Assembly: GCA_024195585.1 (NCBI GenBank) | Contig: SWBL01000210.1 | Span: forward strand, 26,572-90,571 | Direction of reading: 5' to 3' | From: Aureobasidium sp. EXF-3400 | Taxonomy: Eukaryota; Ascomycota; Dothideomycetes; Dothideales; Saccotheciaceae | DNA length: 64,000 nucleotides | In this document: positions 52,140 to 62,993 of the stretch, piece by piece | Position numbering within the stretch: position 1 is the first letter of the stretch | Layout: the number at the start of each line of letters is the position of its first letter | Notes under the pieces: generated by a model | The model's input: the letters and a program-made list of their open reading frames with translations, nothing else | The model's database searches: none | Told to the model about the DNA's origin: nothing | Position numbers and translations under genes: made by a program

Positions 52140-52829
52140 AGTGAGGTGTACGAGACGTGTCACGATTAGATGTAATGGAGTTGGTTAGATGGTGTTTGAC
52201 CCACGGGTCAGGAATTTCGTATTGTCTAGATTTGAGACTTGTATCTATTCCAGGATTCTCTCGGTATGTACTCTCAATCTCAATGCTCTTTGGATCAATG
52301 GAAGGAAAGGCTATGCTCTGAAGCTGGTTCTTTCCATGTTGGCAACTTGGCTGGTGATCGTCTCTGAATCAAATATTAAACGATGGTAGAGATCTTATAT
52401 CTCTCTTCTCTGTCTTTTGCCTTGCCTCTGTATCTCGAACTTTTTCTATATCTTCTGTCGGCGTGTGTCTTGATGTTGATGTCGAGCACAGGGGACACAA
52501 AGACTACGGAGATATGGAACGAAGCTTACTCTCTGGCCTGGGCCGATATGGAGGTAAAAGCAGAGAGTCATTGGGAGCCTTGAAGAGGAAGCAGATACCC
52601 TTTAGTACAATGATGTCTAGGAAGGAAGGACGATTCAAATCACGATGTGATTGCACGCTGGGAGATGGTGGAAATGTTAGTTAATCAGATACCAACACAC
52701 TAATATAACTTTTGCACAGGGGAAGAACAGGTTCATCGGCAACAATACCATTTTATACAATTTCTATCAGGGTACCAGCCCAAATTCGATAAACGCCAAT
52801 TGCTAACCAGGAAACAACGAATGAAGAAT
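52140..52829. other. Intergenic between convergent genes
   Basis: 690 bp, AT-rich toward the right end; nothing recognised. Confidence 0.4.
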
Positions 52830-53735
52830 CTACAGCAAGCCGCTGTTGTAAGCTTTGAGGTAAATTTTTACACCCCTATCATACTCTTCCTTATCAAGAA
52901 TAGCATCGCCCAACTGACGAATAGCCATAGAACCAAATAAAGCATCATCAGCAGGCTTAATATTCTGCTCCAATTGATCAAGCACGAAAAGGTCGATGTC
53001 CTGAGCCCACGTCACCATTCGATCGGGGATAAACATACCTTCAGCTCTGATGAGAGAAGGAATGATCTGTTCGCAAACGGCTGAAGTAAAAGTAACAGCA
53101 GGTAATCCCAGAGTCAAGAATCTAGTCTTGCGGATATTTCTGAGGAAGCCGTGAGGGTCGAGGATCTCAGTGAGGCCTGCAATGTTATTGATTTGAGCGA
53201 AGATTTTGGCGTCGTTGTCGAGGACTGCAAATTCAGGGTAGGGGGATATACTGAGGGTGGGAGCTGGATACAGAATCTCCTCGAGATTTATGTCAATCCA
53301 TTCGTTTGCTGCGGGTGTCCAGTCAGCGACTTCATCATCCATGTCGTAGTTTGGAGTAGACGACCAGATGAAGAATGTATGTTGACTGATTTGTTCAAGG
53401 AACATCTCAGGGTTCCAGAGTGATTCTTCGCCATTCTTGATCCAGTGGATGTAAGCATCTCTTGCAATGTTGAAGAACTCAGGATCTGTAGTGTGGGCAA
53501 AGTCAAGGACGCTTTGAACGAGCTTTTCGGCATCGTCGTAGACTTTGAAGAAGACCCTGTTTCCGGTGTTTCTATCGCTGAGATGGAGAGCAAATGGAAC
53601 GTGTTCGCAGCACTCGAGCATGTCTAGTTGAGCTTGAGCTGAAGGGCCGGTGAACAAGATTCCTGGGGAAGGTGCCCATGGGTTAAGCATGTTGTGGTTA
53701 GCGAGTTCATTGAGGAGAGTGCGTTGATCGGCCAT
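52830..53735 (-). CDS. Hypothetical protein, possible relative of the neighbouring gene
   Basis: Single exon, 301 residues from the ATG at 53735; the first ATG of the frame that follows the TATA box. N terminus MADQRTLLNELANHN, then a strand-turn segment FALHLSDRNTGNRVFFKVYDDAEKLVQSVLDFA and a helical DPEFFNIARDAYIHWIKNGEES. C-terminal half: ISPYPEFAVLDNDAKIFAQI, FLRNIRKTRFLTLGLPAVTFTS and a final KEEYDRGVKIYLKAYNSGLL. Rich in Asp/Glu, with aromatic residues spread evenly. No zinc finger, signal peptide or membrane segment. The order and spacing of N-terminal elements resemble the next gene on the same strand (54827-55699). Function unknown. Confidence 0.7.
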   Translation of the reverse strand: MADQRTLLNELANHNMLNPWAPSPGILFTGPSAQAQLDMLECCEHVPFALHLSDRNTGNRVFFKVYDDAEKLVQSVLDFAHTTDPEFFNIARDAYIHWIKNGEESLWNPEMFLEQISQHTFFIWSSTPNYDMDDEVADWTPAANEWIDINLEEILYPAPTLSISPYPEFAVLDNDAKIFAQINNIAGLTEILDPHGFLRNIRKTRFLTLGLPAVTFTSAVCEQIIPSLIRAEGMFIPDRMVTWAQDIDLFVLDQLEQNIKPADDALFGSMAIRQLGDAILDKEEYDRGVKIYLKAYNSGLL

Positions 53736-54826
53736 CTTTACGAAAGTTAGTTGCTGTATTTGCCTTGTGTGTGTTTGCAAGTAGACTACTCGAGTGGTGG
53801 TTTGCTTGATGGTGTTGGAAGTACCTGAAACTAGCACGAGAGACGATTTATATACGAACTCGAGAGTCAACCAAACTTACTACCATGCGTATGGGCACAA
53901 AGAGAAACGTTGTGGATCATCTCGCAGACAGTTAATCATAAATGAGGGTCCTCGGGGATTCTTTGTTTGTGTATACAGACAAAGATAGAAGAAGATTTGA
54001 CCTTGCTTTGTTGGTGAAAGAGCCTTTGGAGAGTCGTGGCATATTATAAGCGAGCAGGATTTGAATTCATCAGAAAGCGTGTCCTTGTCATCATGGAAGG
54101 ACCTCGCGTATCCTTTGTTGTGGTTCGAGATGACCCCTGAGGCTCTACACAGAAGTTCGTTCACATCTGAGTGAAAGTAACACCAGTATCATAGTAAGCA
54201 AAGTCAGCATTATTCCTGTCGAACTGGTGGAATGGCGCAGTGGTAGTAGCTCGTGTCTCCCATGTAGTTAGCCGGTGTCCACCGGTTCGACTCTCCTCAA
54301 CGCCAAATCTTTACGCCATGAGGGGTCCCAGTAATCCTCGCACGATAAAAATAATGACGAAAGGTAGAATACTTTCTCTTCCCCTCCTAGCACTACGGCA
54401 GCTAGGGGGGTTTCTGTTTTGTGAAAGTCTTGTACTAATGACGTCCGTTGCTGATATGTCGTGTGAATAAGCTTTGTTTTGATGTCAAAGACCTCGGTCC
54501 TATGACCCTTTGATCGCTACCTAATTGACGGCGAAGGTTCGATAACAAAGCATTCTTAGTCACTCTCCATCTCTCAATACGAGTCTTTGTATTGTTTCAC
54601 AGTCAGATAATCAAATCAAGCACGAACATTACAAGCAAAGAAAAAGGAATGTAATTTCACATTATGTTATGTTGGTTTCCGCCGGTCGGTAAGAGATGAG
54701 TTTTGGGAACGTATATCGATGGAAAAAAAGAAAATTCATTTTTAGCCTAAGCAAACAATAAGAGATACTTACTATGGATGCAAGAAGAACGTGAGACCTA
54801 CCGAGTACTGTTGTGCCAGATATTAT
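53736..54826. other. Intergenic with the TATA box of the upstream gene
   Basis: 1.1 kb. A tRNA-like string at ~54224-54306 contains GGCGCAGTGGTAG and GGTTCGACTC but does not fold into a proper cloverleaf, so no tRNA is called. Confidence 0.4.
53849..53854 (-). promoter_or_regulatory. TATA box of the hypothetical gene 52830-53735
   Basis: TATATA in the context GTATATAAATCG on the - strand, ~115 bp before the ATG. Confidence 0.5.
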
Positions 54827-55699
54827 TTACTGTTGAGCATGACCAGGATGAAGATCACGCCAATGACGAGCCAAGTCAGAAGGTCTAGTGAAGCGCGACG
54901 AACAGCCTTGGAAGGTGCAAGCGTGGATTCTTCGAGCATCGAGACCTAGGTTAGTGTTGACGCGAGGTCTAGGGACGCGAGGACCACGAGCGCGGGTGTT
55001 GCGAGCGGGAGCATTGTTAGTAGCTGTTGGAAGGGGTGCAGGAGCGTTGTTAGCTGCGGGAAGTTGTACTGGACCAGGAGTTGGGGTGGCAAAGAGCTCA
55101 GTCTCGTCTGGGAGGTACTGGACTTCAGTTTCATCGTCGGGCAGAGGGATTTCGAGCCCAGGGGGTGGGACTGTATGGTCAAACATGACCACGTCTTCTA
55201 TGTCCATCAGCATATCGCCATCAGGAAGCGGTGGATCAGAGTTGAATCCGTACGTGTACTCAGACATGGGCACGAGTGGAAGATCAGTAGTCCTCTCAAG
55301 TCTTTCTGCAAGTGTGCCGTGGTCTCTAGTGTGATACTCGAGAAGGGGGATGATTTCGAGGGCGAGTATGGGGTGATGGATTGTATTGTCCTCTGTGAGA
55401 TCAAACATTACATCGCCCACCAAGTCGTTAGTAGAAGGTTCCTCGGGATTTGAATCTGAATGAGCGATCAACCAGCGATAGAGATTGTCGTTCAGTGCAG
55501 GGTGAGTCAGGTGATATTGTCGGGGGCCAAGGAGGCAGAAGAAAGCATCAATAGCTTGGATAGGATTGGCGTGGAAAGTGGTGGTTGTACCTTGTGTGCC
55601 GATTCTCTCAGCTTCGTCATCGTATCTAACGATCATTACATGAGGCTCATCGCGTTCCCAAAGCTCGTTGACCAGCGTCTGGCGCTGTTCTCTGTTCAT
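54827..55699 (-). CDS. Protein with a C-terminal C2H2 zinc finger
   Basis: Single exon, 290 residues from the ATG at 55699. N terminus MNREQRQTLVNELWERDEP, followed by a strand-turn segment VMIVRYDDEAERIGTQGTTTTF, a helical PIQAIDAFFCLL and NDNLYRWLIAHSDSNPEE. A Pro/Asp-rich acidic middle (~160-235) is followed by a Pro/Arg/Ala spacer. The C terminus holds one C2H2 finger, C-x4-C-x12-H-x4-H (CTFQGCSSRFTRPSDLARH...H), near residues 260-285. A single finger with SDLARH helix suggests DNA or protein binding and the acidic middle could be activating, but this is inference. A TATATG-like element lies ~70 bp upstream at ~55770. Confidence 0.75.
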   Translation of the reverse strand: MNREQRQTLVNELWERDEPHVMIVRYDDEAERIGTQGTTTTFHANPIQAIDAFFCLLGPRQYHLTHPALNDNLYRWLIAHSDSNPEEPSTNDLVGDVMFDLTEDNTIHHPILALEIIPLLEYHTRDHGTLAERLERTTDLPLVPMSEYTYGFNSDPPLPDGDMLMDIEDVVMFDHTVPPPGLEIPLPDDETEVQYLPDETELFATPTPGPVQLPAANNAPAPLPTATNNAPARNTRARGPRVPRPRVNTNLGLDARRIHACTFQGCSSRFTRPSDLARHWRDLHPGHAQQ

Positions 55700-56162
55700 C
55701 CTGCGGGTAGTGGTGAGTAGAGTTTCGAAAGTGTGTTGATGAAAGTGTTGTTAGCCAACACTTGGGAACATATAAGTAGTAAACAGTATTGGGTCGGTAC
55801 TGGAAGATGGGCCATTGTTAATGGTGCCAGAACAAAGGACCACTGTACGAGAACAATGCATTGTGGAAAGGGGTTCAATTTGTTCAAAGAAGTGACACAA
55901 GACATGAAAGAAAGGCTGTCTTTGGTCAAGCGACTTGACTAATATCAACAGGAAGTCAGACAAATATCGAGCGAGACAGTGAGCAAGATAACGAGGAAGG
56001 AGGTTAAGCGGCAGTAATAGAAGATATCGGCATGTGATCGGCGAGTCATGTTGTTTACGCCAAGGCTGAGAGTCAACAGAAGCCGGGGTAAACAATAAAT
56101 TGTTTCGAGGGCAGCAGCGCATTGGGAGACAGACACACAACACCTAATCACATACAGCAAAA
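55700..56162. other. Divergent promoter of the zinc-finger gene and MadBub
   Basis: 463 bp between the two start codons; the TATA-like element of the zinc-finger gene is near 55770. Confidence 0.4.
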
Positions 56163-59100
56163 ATGGCAGGCTCGGATCTGATCGACTTCGAGGTCATCGA
56201 GGGACACAAAGAGAACATACAGGCTCTACCGAGTGGACGATCAGCAAGAGCATTGGCAGCCTTGTACTCGCCGCCATTAACCAGTGGACAACAACGCACT
56301 TCCCTCTCGAAAGACGCTCATGACGAAGAGCGCAAGGAGTACGAGGACGAACTCGCCTTGATCGACGAAGCAGACGATCCGCTCGATATCTACGACCGCT
56401 ACGTCAAGTGGACTCTCGACACATACCCCTCGGCCCAATCAACACCACAATCCCAGCTGCTGCCTCTGCTCGAGCGTGCCACGAGAGCTTTCCTTTCCTC
56501 AACGCAGTACAAGAACGATCCCCGCTATCTGAAACTATGGCTACACTACATCCGCTTCTTCTCAGACGCCCCGCGTGAGACGTTCGTCTTTCTTAACCGC
56601 CACGGAGTCGCCGAGTCGCTCGCTCTCTACTACGAAGAATTCGCTGCTTGGCTCGAACATGCCGGTAGATGGACACAGGCAGAAGAAGTCTACAACATGG
56701 GAATCGAAAAGGGCGCCACGCCCGTCGCACGCTTGACAAGGAAGTTCAAAGAATTCCAGCAACGCAATGCTTCTCGTGATCAACAAGTCGCCGAACCAAC
56801 AAGCCCTGCTCTTCCCGTCGCTCGCGCCGTCCTGGGTGCAAAGGTCGATCCCTTCGCCGCTGCACTCGCCGCAACCACTCCACAACAAGCAGTGAAGCCT
56901 GCTGCGACCAAGAAGCCCAAGGCTGGAAAGATGGCCATCTTCGCTGACGACTCTCCACAAGATCAGGGCGCTTTCGGTACCCCTGGCGAGAAGAATGGAT
57001 GGGACAACATTGAGTCAATCCAGAATAGAAAGAAGGAGAACGCGATAGCGCCCAAACCCATGGCCGGAGAGACGCTGAAGGCAGGAAAGACAAACACAGG
57101 TGTTCAGAAGATGGCTATTTTCAGGGTAAGCATTACATCCTTCCGTCCTTCTTTTACGTTCCAAATATTCACGAATGCAGGACTAACGGGCTGGCGACGT
57201 TTTTGTGTATTCCAGTCATCCTCTACTGTAAGACATGCCTACGAATCAAGTAAACATGCTTCCCAACGGGTTATCAATCTAAAGACTGGTAGACCTGAAT
57301 GTGTCTTTGTGAATCTTGAAGCCGTCTATCCCGATCCCAGCGATCCATCTGTCGAATTCTGCTTTGAAGAGCTGAGAGCTAGGCATCGTGGCTGGCTGGA
57401 TCGCGATTGGGCTGCTGAGCGAAATCAAGCGCGATCTGTTAACCAAGCACAGGAGAATCCACAAATCAGTCAACAACCAAAGGAGTCGAAACGCGGTTTC
57501 GCCATCTTCAGTGACGCACCAGCTACCGCAAAGCAACCAGAACAAGAACGCCCTACAAGTCAAAGAGGCTTCCAAATATTCCAGGACGATTCCGAGAACA
57601 AGTCATCACCTGCACAATCGTCGCCACTGACCATCGACACTTCGCTCAAGGTTGTACCTGTCAAAGACGAGAATGACGAAAACAGGCCTCCGTCCAAGGC
57701 TGATGTCGAACTTGCAAAGAGAATGCGGCGCGAAGAGCGTGCTAACCGGACGCGCAAGATTCAGGTTATGGATGTCGAACATGTTCAGAAGGAGACTCAG
57801 ACCATCAAACTCAACATGGACTCGCCATCGGGAAAGAAGTTACGAAAAAAGAAGGTTGCCGAACCTACAATGACCATCAACACAAAAGAAGCCATGGATG
57901 AGATCTACGGCATCTTCAGTCAACCCGTTCAAACTGCTGCAGACGAGGACGCCGAGGAGTCTGAAAGTGAGGAAGACAGTGATGACGATAGTGACGACGA
58001 TTACAGCAGTGATGGAGAGAACACCACCACTGGCCATGTTTCGGCCGCAGGAAGCGATTATGGTGATGAGACACGACGGGAAATCCTTGCATCGCAACAA
58101 TCATCCCAGGAGGAAACAACGCAAGACACGGAGGACCAAGAAGACGATGATGAAGACAAGACTGATATCAGCGCTTGGTCTGATTATGATGAAAACAAGC
58201 CTGTCACTGAAACTGCCGCGACCTCTGCACACTCCAGGACCGGAGACGGACTGTCAACACCGATAGATGAAATGCCTCCACCATTCGATGGTGAGAACGG
58301 CGAGCAGAAAATTAAGTACGTCCCGATACCACCTGAGGGTTATGAACCCGTAAGGTCACAATATCGGGACCCTGTCATCGTCGCTCAGAATCGTCTCCCA
58401 TTCATGACACCCATTGTCGAGCATACTGAGTCTTCAATCGGCGCTGCAACCATCCGGGCTGAGCTGGAACAGGGCTTCACTGCCAAGACACCATCGAGAC
58501 AAAACCACAGCAATGCTGATATCGAAGAGGAAGATGAGGATGAAGAAGACGAGGACGACGATAGTCTCATGAGCAGCCCCTTCCAAGTCCTCAGCGGTGC
58601 GGAGCTGGAGAACAAACGTAAGATCCTGCAGCCGATCCGTACGAAAACGACAAAGGGAATAGTATCCCTGAGCGAAGACGTTGCAGGTGCTGCTAAACCC
58701 AAGCCTCTCGCCCTTCGTCCAGCACTTGCAGAGCCTATCACCAAAGGTCCCATCATCAAGGACCCACAAATCAACCCTGTAGACCCAGAGATCCGCCAAA
58801 TCATCTTGTCGCAGATCTATCCTCCGCTGAGCTCGTACGAAGGCTATTATGAGCACAAGGACATCCAACACGCACGCACACCAGAGATTCGCAAATACTC
58901 AAAAGCAGTCGGCAAAGGCAAAACTGCAACAGAGAAGAGCAGTGCATCTCTACCTCCCGCACCTGTTCTCAATTTGGAGAATAGCAAATACACCTTGAAG
59001 CGCGAGTTGGGTGCTGGAGCCTTCGCGCCCGTTTACCTACTTGAAAATCACAACTTCTTGGCTTCTTCAGACAGCAACAACGAGAATGACGAAAATGCAT

Positions 59101-60032
59101 CTGTGATGGGTCAAGGAACCTTCTCAGCAGTCCAACGCCATCCCCTGGAAGCACTAAAGATGGAAGATCCTCCTTCCGCCTGGGAATTCTACATGCTGCG
59201 ACAAGTTCACCGCCGTCTGGGAGTCTCTCGGGCCACCGAATCAGTGATCCATGCCTACGAAATGCATATTTTCCGTGACGAAGGCTTCTTGGTTGAGGAG
59301 TTCCGTGGTCAGGGCACGTTACTTGATTTGATCAACGTGGCTAGAGCCGAGGCAGGGGGCACGCTTGATGAAGCTCTAGCCATGTTCTTCGCTACCGAGT
59401 TGATTAGGGTAGTGGAGGCATTGCATAGCAAGGGACTTATCCACGGAGATCTCAAGGGAGATAACGTTTTGGTACGCTTGGACGACTGCTCTTCCTGGAG
59501 CTCCACCTACGACCCTTGTGGTGCAAACGGCTGGAAAGCCAAAGGCATCTCCTTGATCGACTTTGGCAGAGGAATCGACATGCGTGTATTTGCCCCAGAA
59601 GTTCAGTTTGTAGCTGACTGGGAAACCTCGTCTGCCGATTGCGCCGAGATGAAGGAAATGCGTCCTTGGACTTACCAAGTGGATTACCATGGTCTGGCTG
59701 GCCTCTTGCACTCATTGCTCTTCGGCAAATACATGAGCACTGTAGCAGACAAAGGACAAGGCATTGGCGCAGGAGCAACGAAACATTACAGAATCAAAGA
59801 GGGCTTGAAGAGATATTGGCAGCAGGAGATCTGGGGTGAGGCATTCGAGATGTTGTTGAATCCAACGATGTTTGTGCAGCAAGAGGAAGGTGGAAGAATG
59901 CCGTTGAACAAGGGATTGAAGGGATTGAGGGAGAAGATGGAATCATGGTTGGTGGCGAACTGTGATAAGGGTGTTGGACTCAAGACGATGGTCAGGAAGA
60001 TGGAGGAGGCTGTCAAGGCGAAGAAGAGGTGA
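56163..60032 (+). CDS. BUB1: Spindle checkpoint kinase of the MadBub (Bub1/BubR1-Mad3) type
   Basis: Kinetochore checkpoint protein that helps inhibit APC/C until chromosomes attach. Exons 56163-57125 and 57216-60032 flank a 90-bp, in-frame intron (gtaagc...ttccag) to give 1259 residues. The N-terminal TPR-type Mad3/BUB1 homology region is at ~55-190 (DPLDIYDRYVKWTLDTYP, RAFLSSTQYKNDPRYLKLWLHYIRF). KEN boxes lie at 16-18 (GHKENIQ) and ~291 (RKKENAI). Acidic middle regions follow. The kinase domain begins ~912 (YTLKRELGAGAFAPVYLL) and contains HGDLKGDNVL (~1063, with HGD in place of HRD as in Bub1) and IDFGRGID (~1107). Mad3-like motifs and Bub1-like kinase together fit the undivided MadBub ancestor. 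Spliced alternatives near 57126-57250 are possible. Confidence 0.93.
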   Translation: MAGSDLIDFEVIEGHKENIQALPSGRSARALAALYSPPLTSGQQRTSLSKDAHDEERKEYEDELALIDEADDPLDIYDRYVKWTLDTYPSAQSTPQSQLLPLLERATRAFLSSTQYKNDPRYLKLWLHYIRFFSDAPRETFVFLNRHGVAESLALYYEEFAAWLEHAGRWTQAEEVYNMGIEKGATPVARLTRKFKEFQQRNASRDQQVAEPTSPALPVARAVLGAKVDPFAAALAATTPQQAVKPAATKKPKAGKMAIFADDSPQDQGAFGTPGEKNGWDNIESIQNRKKENAIAPKPMAGETLKAGKTNTGVQKMAIFRVSITSFRPSFTFQIFTNAGLTGWRRFCVFQSSSTVRHAYESSKHASQRVINLKTGRPECVFVNLEAVYPDPSDPSVEFCFEELRARHRGWLDRDWAAERNQARSVNQAQENPQISQQPKESKRGFAIFSDAPATAKQPEQERPTSQRGFQIFQDDSENKSSPAQSSPLTIDTSLKVVPVKDENDENRPPSKADVELAKRMRREERANRTRKIQVMDVEHVQKETQTIKLNMDSPSGKKLRKKKVAEPTMTINTKEAMDEIYGIFSQPVQTAADEDAEESESEEDSDDDSDDDYSSDGENTTTGHVSAAGSDYGDETRREILASQQSSQEETTQDTEDQEDDDEDKTDISAWSDYDENKPVTETAATSAHSRTGDGLSTPIDEMPPPFDGENGEQKIKYVPIPPEGYEPVRSQYRDPVIVAQNRLPFMTPIVEHTESSIGAATIRAELEQGFTAKTPSRQNHSNADIEEEDEDEEDEDDDSLMSSPFQVLSGAELENKRKILQPIRTKTTKGIVSLSEDVAGAAKPKPLALRPALAEPITKGPIIKDPQINPVDPEIRQIILSQIYPPLSSYEGYYEHKDIQHARTPEIRKYSKAVGKGKTATEKSSASLPPAPVLNLENSKYTLKRELGAGAFAPVYLLENHNFLASSDSNNENDENASVMGQGTFSAVQRHPLEALKMEDPPSAWEFYMLRQVHRRLGVSRATESVIHAYEMHIFRDEGFLVEEFRGQGTLLDLINVARAEAGGTLDEALAMFFATELIRVVEALHSKGLIHGDLKGDNVLVRLDDCSSWSSTYDPCGANGWKAKGISLIDFGRGIDMRVFAPEVQFVADWETSSADCAEMKEMRPWTYQVDYHGLAGLLHSLLFGKYMSTVADKGQGIGAGATKHYRIKEGLKRYWQQEIWGEAFEMLLNPTMFVQQEEGGRMPLNKGLKGLREKMESWLVANCDKGVGLKTMVRKMEEAVKAKKR

Positions 60033-61065
60033 GGGGTCTAATCTGATTGTTTCTTTTACTTTTCGGAGGCTGTTATAGAGCTTGGGACTTGAAGGTATGG
60101 TTGGCGTTGGAGGTTTCATGGCATTGAATATGATTGATACGTTTTTCTTCTCCGCCGCTCTTCTCCTGTTATGATGTTCTTCAGCTCTTGTGTTATTGTG
60201 ACGATCTTCAGCCCATGGGAGATGAGACAGAGCTGACTGTGAAACGCATGTGCTTAATATCTCTTCACGTGCAGTTGAAACATATGCGTTGATTCAGTTG
60301 TTCCTGGGTCCTTGTCTTTGACTCGGATATCAGCGATTCGAAGTGTCACGTTCAGGCCGTCGAAGTGCTTGCCTTGAACGTCGAATGAGTGCTTGCCTTG
60401 AAAGTGAGTGAAAGCGGGCGTCGTCCGGATTCGGAAAGGCTCGGAAAGTTCTTCCGACAGCCGGCTGACTAAGGGGATTCCAGGCTCCTGCGTCAGCTTG
60501 GACTTCGCCGACGAGACACTCTTCACTTGTCTTCCATCAAACCTCACATCCGCCACCATCCACCACGGCCACTGTCTTTGTCGCGTCGACTATTCACGCT
60601 CGACCATATACGTATCGCCCGTCCGCCCGTCGACGAGTGCCAGCAACGCGCTATTGTCGCTCAGTGAGTCAGCCGCGCGAGATCTTCACACGAACAAGTG
60701 GAAGTGTTTGAGGAGTTGGTCTGAGAGGAGGGACAAGTCTGAGACTGTGCATTCTGCATCCACATACAAAACCTTTGCCCTGAAGTCTTCTTCACACATC
60801 ACCAATACACTCTTTCTTCCCTCTACTCAGAGATCTTGTACCCCAATAGTGTTTAGCGTCAAAAAGACCTCCTAAACCTTCAGAAAAAACAAAAGTCAAG
60901 AGAAACATTTTACCATAGTCGGCTTTCGCACGAGGCAATATCTGAATAAGACCTATTGTCCTTCTTTGACAATCTGAGCCTGGAATCCATCTGGTTTCTC
61001 ACTTTTCGGCCGTACTACTCTACTGCTTCTAACCTTAACTCATCCTTTGCGGTAATTCTCTAACC
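60033..61065. other. Intergenic, no gene recognised
   Basis: 1.03 kb between tandem genes BUB1 and MPE1. Open frames at 60254-60875 have no motif. Confidence 0.4.
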
Positions 61066-62993
61066 ATGTCTTCTTCCGTTTTCTTCAGGTTCAAAAACCA
61101 GAAGGATGTGCAGAGAGTGACCTTTGATGGCACTGGTATTTCCGTCTTTGAGCTCAAGCGAGACATAATCAACATGAGCAGACTCGGTGACGGCACCGAC
61201 TTCGACTTTAACATCTACAACCTCGACACCAATGAAGGTAAGCAACACCACTAAATGTACGTTTTCCGCTTCCAGTTGACTGACTCTGATCAGAATACAA
61301 CGACGACACATCCATCATCTCCCGTGGCACAACTGTTCTCGCCAGACGTCTTCCCGCTACCAAGCCTGGCGCTGGTAGAGCCGCACGTTATGTCTCCGGC
61401 AAGATGCCCGTCATGGCAAAGAACCAACATCGTATCGAACCCTCCAAATCCGCAGCTGCAGCCGGTACCTCCATGGGCAATGGCGCTCCTCAAGATATGA
61501 ACCCCAACATGACCGAAGAAGAGAAGATTGCAGCCATGTTCCAAGCAGGAGGTGCTCAGTGGGAGCAGCAACAGGCAGAGATGGCCAACCAAAAGGCCGT
61601 CCACCGTACTGGCGGCTTCCAAAAGACAACAAACGTTCCCGACAAGCCTCTGCCCCCTGGCTACACTTGCCATCGCTGTGGTGAGAAAGGCCACTGGATC
61701 CAGGCATGTCCCACCAACAACGACCCCAACTTCGACGGCCGCCCAAAGTTCAGACGTACCACTGGTATCCCTCGCTCCTTCCTCAAGGTCGTCGAGAAGC
61801 CAACTGCACTATCAAGCGACGGAACCATCGACGTTTCTCAGTTGCCAGCTGGTGTCATGTACACCGCTACGGGAGAATGGGTTGTTGCAAGGCCAGACGA
61901 GGCTGCATGGGAGAAGTTCCAGGCTAAGGCTAAGGCAGCCGCAGACAAGGCCGAAGCCGCCAACTCAGGAAGCCAGGAATTGAGCGAGAGAGGCTTGGAA
62001 TGTCCTATTGACAAACGCATGTTTGTCGACCCAATGAAAACTCCTTGCTGTGGGAAGACTTATTGCCGTGATTGTATCGAGAATGCTCTTCTTGAAAATG
62101 ACTTTGTCTGCCCTGGCTGCTCTTCAGACAACACACTAGTTGACAACCTCATATCTGACGAAGAGGCCGTAGACAAGATCAAGGCCTATGAAGAGGAGAA
62201 GGCGAAGATGAAGGTGGAGAAGGAGAAGGAAAAGTCTGCTACTCCACCACCAACTGAGCAACAATCTACCGAAGATGCTGCTGCAACAGAGAGAAAGTCA
62301 AACTCGCCAAAGCCAGCATCAGCAAACGGAGAACAGTCCGCTACCTCGACCCCACAAATCACTGCTGCTACCGAGTCAAAGAAGCGCCCCGCTGAAGACG
62401 AGTTGGACAACACCAGAATCCCTACCGGCCCCGCAGCTATGCGTAAGCAAAACAACGCATCTCAGCCACCAGCACAGGGAGGTGCTTTCGACCAAAACAA
62501 CTTCATCCAGTCTATGAATGCTCTTGCCAACCAGCAAGGAGGCATGCCGGGCATGGGGGGCTTCAATCCTGTCATGGGAATGGGCTTCCCGGGAGGTATG
62601 ATGGGCATGCCACCAATGAACATGATGGGTATGCCTAATCAGATGATGATGAACGGAGGATGGGGAGGTATGGGCTTCATGCCCGGCATGAATGGCATGA
62701 ACGGAATGAACGGCATGGGCTTCCCACAACAGCAACAACAACGTGGAGGAAACATGTACGGCGGTGGCTACAACAACAATAACCAGATGATGGGTCAGAA
62801 CGGAGGCTACGGACAAGGCCAAGGTCAAGGCCAGCAATGGCAAGGCAACCAGAACTGGAATAACGCAAACAACAACCAGCAGCAGCAAGAAGCAGAAGGC
62901 GACGACGGTGCATACATCCGCCGTCCTGTCAACCCTCATCGCCATCAAGCACGCAACCGCAGACAGCGATCAGTCGACTATCGCGAAATGTGA
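61066..62993 (+). CDS. MPE1: Cleavage and polyadenylation factor subunit Mpe1 (RBBP6-like)
   Basis: Subunit of the mRNA 3' end processing complex, possibly a ubiquitin ligase. Exons 61066-61237 and 61294-62993 around a 56-bp intron encode 623 residues. A DWNN ubiquitin-like domain is at 1-~75 (SSVFFRFKNQKDVQRVTFDG, DFDFNIYNLDTNEEY across the join), a CCHC zinc knuckle CHRCGEKGHWIQACP at ~180, and a RING-like domain at ~310 (CPIDKRMFVDPMKTPCCGKTYCRDC...CPGC). The C terminus is Met/Gly/Asn/Gln-rich (MGMGFPGGMMGMPPM) and disordered. The order DWNN-knuckle-RING and the position of the first intron are as in other fungal Mpe1 proteins. It lies ~600 bp before the antizyme gene on the same strand. 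Confidence 0.95.

Noticed and set aside
54224..54306. tRNA-like sequence with GGCGCAGTGGTAG and GGTTCGACTC
   Set aside because: D- and T-arm-like boxes are present, but the T stem on both sides of TTCGACT does not pair (ACCGG with CTCCT), the D stem does not close and no 7-bp acceptor stem fits. At most a decayed tRNA.
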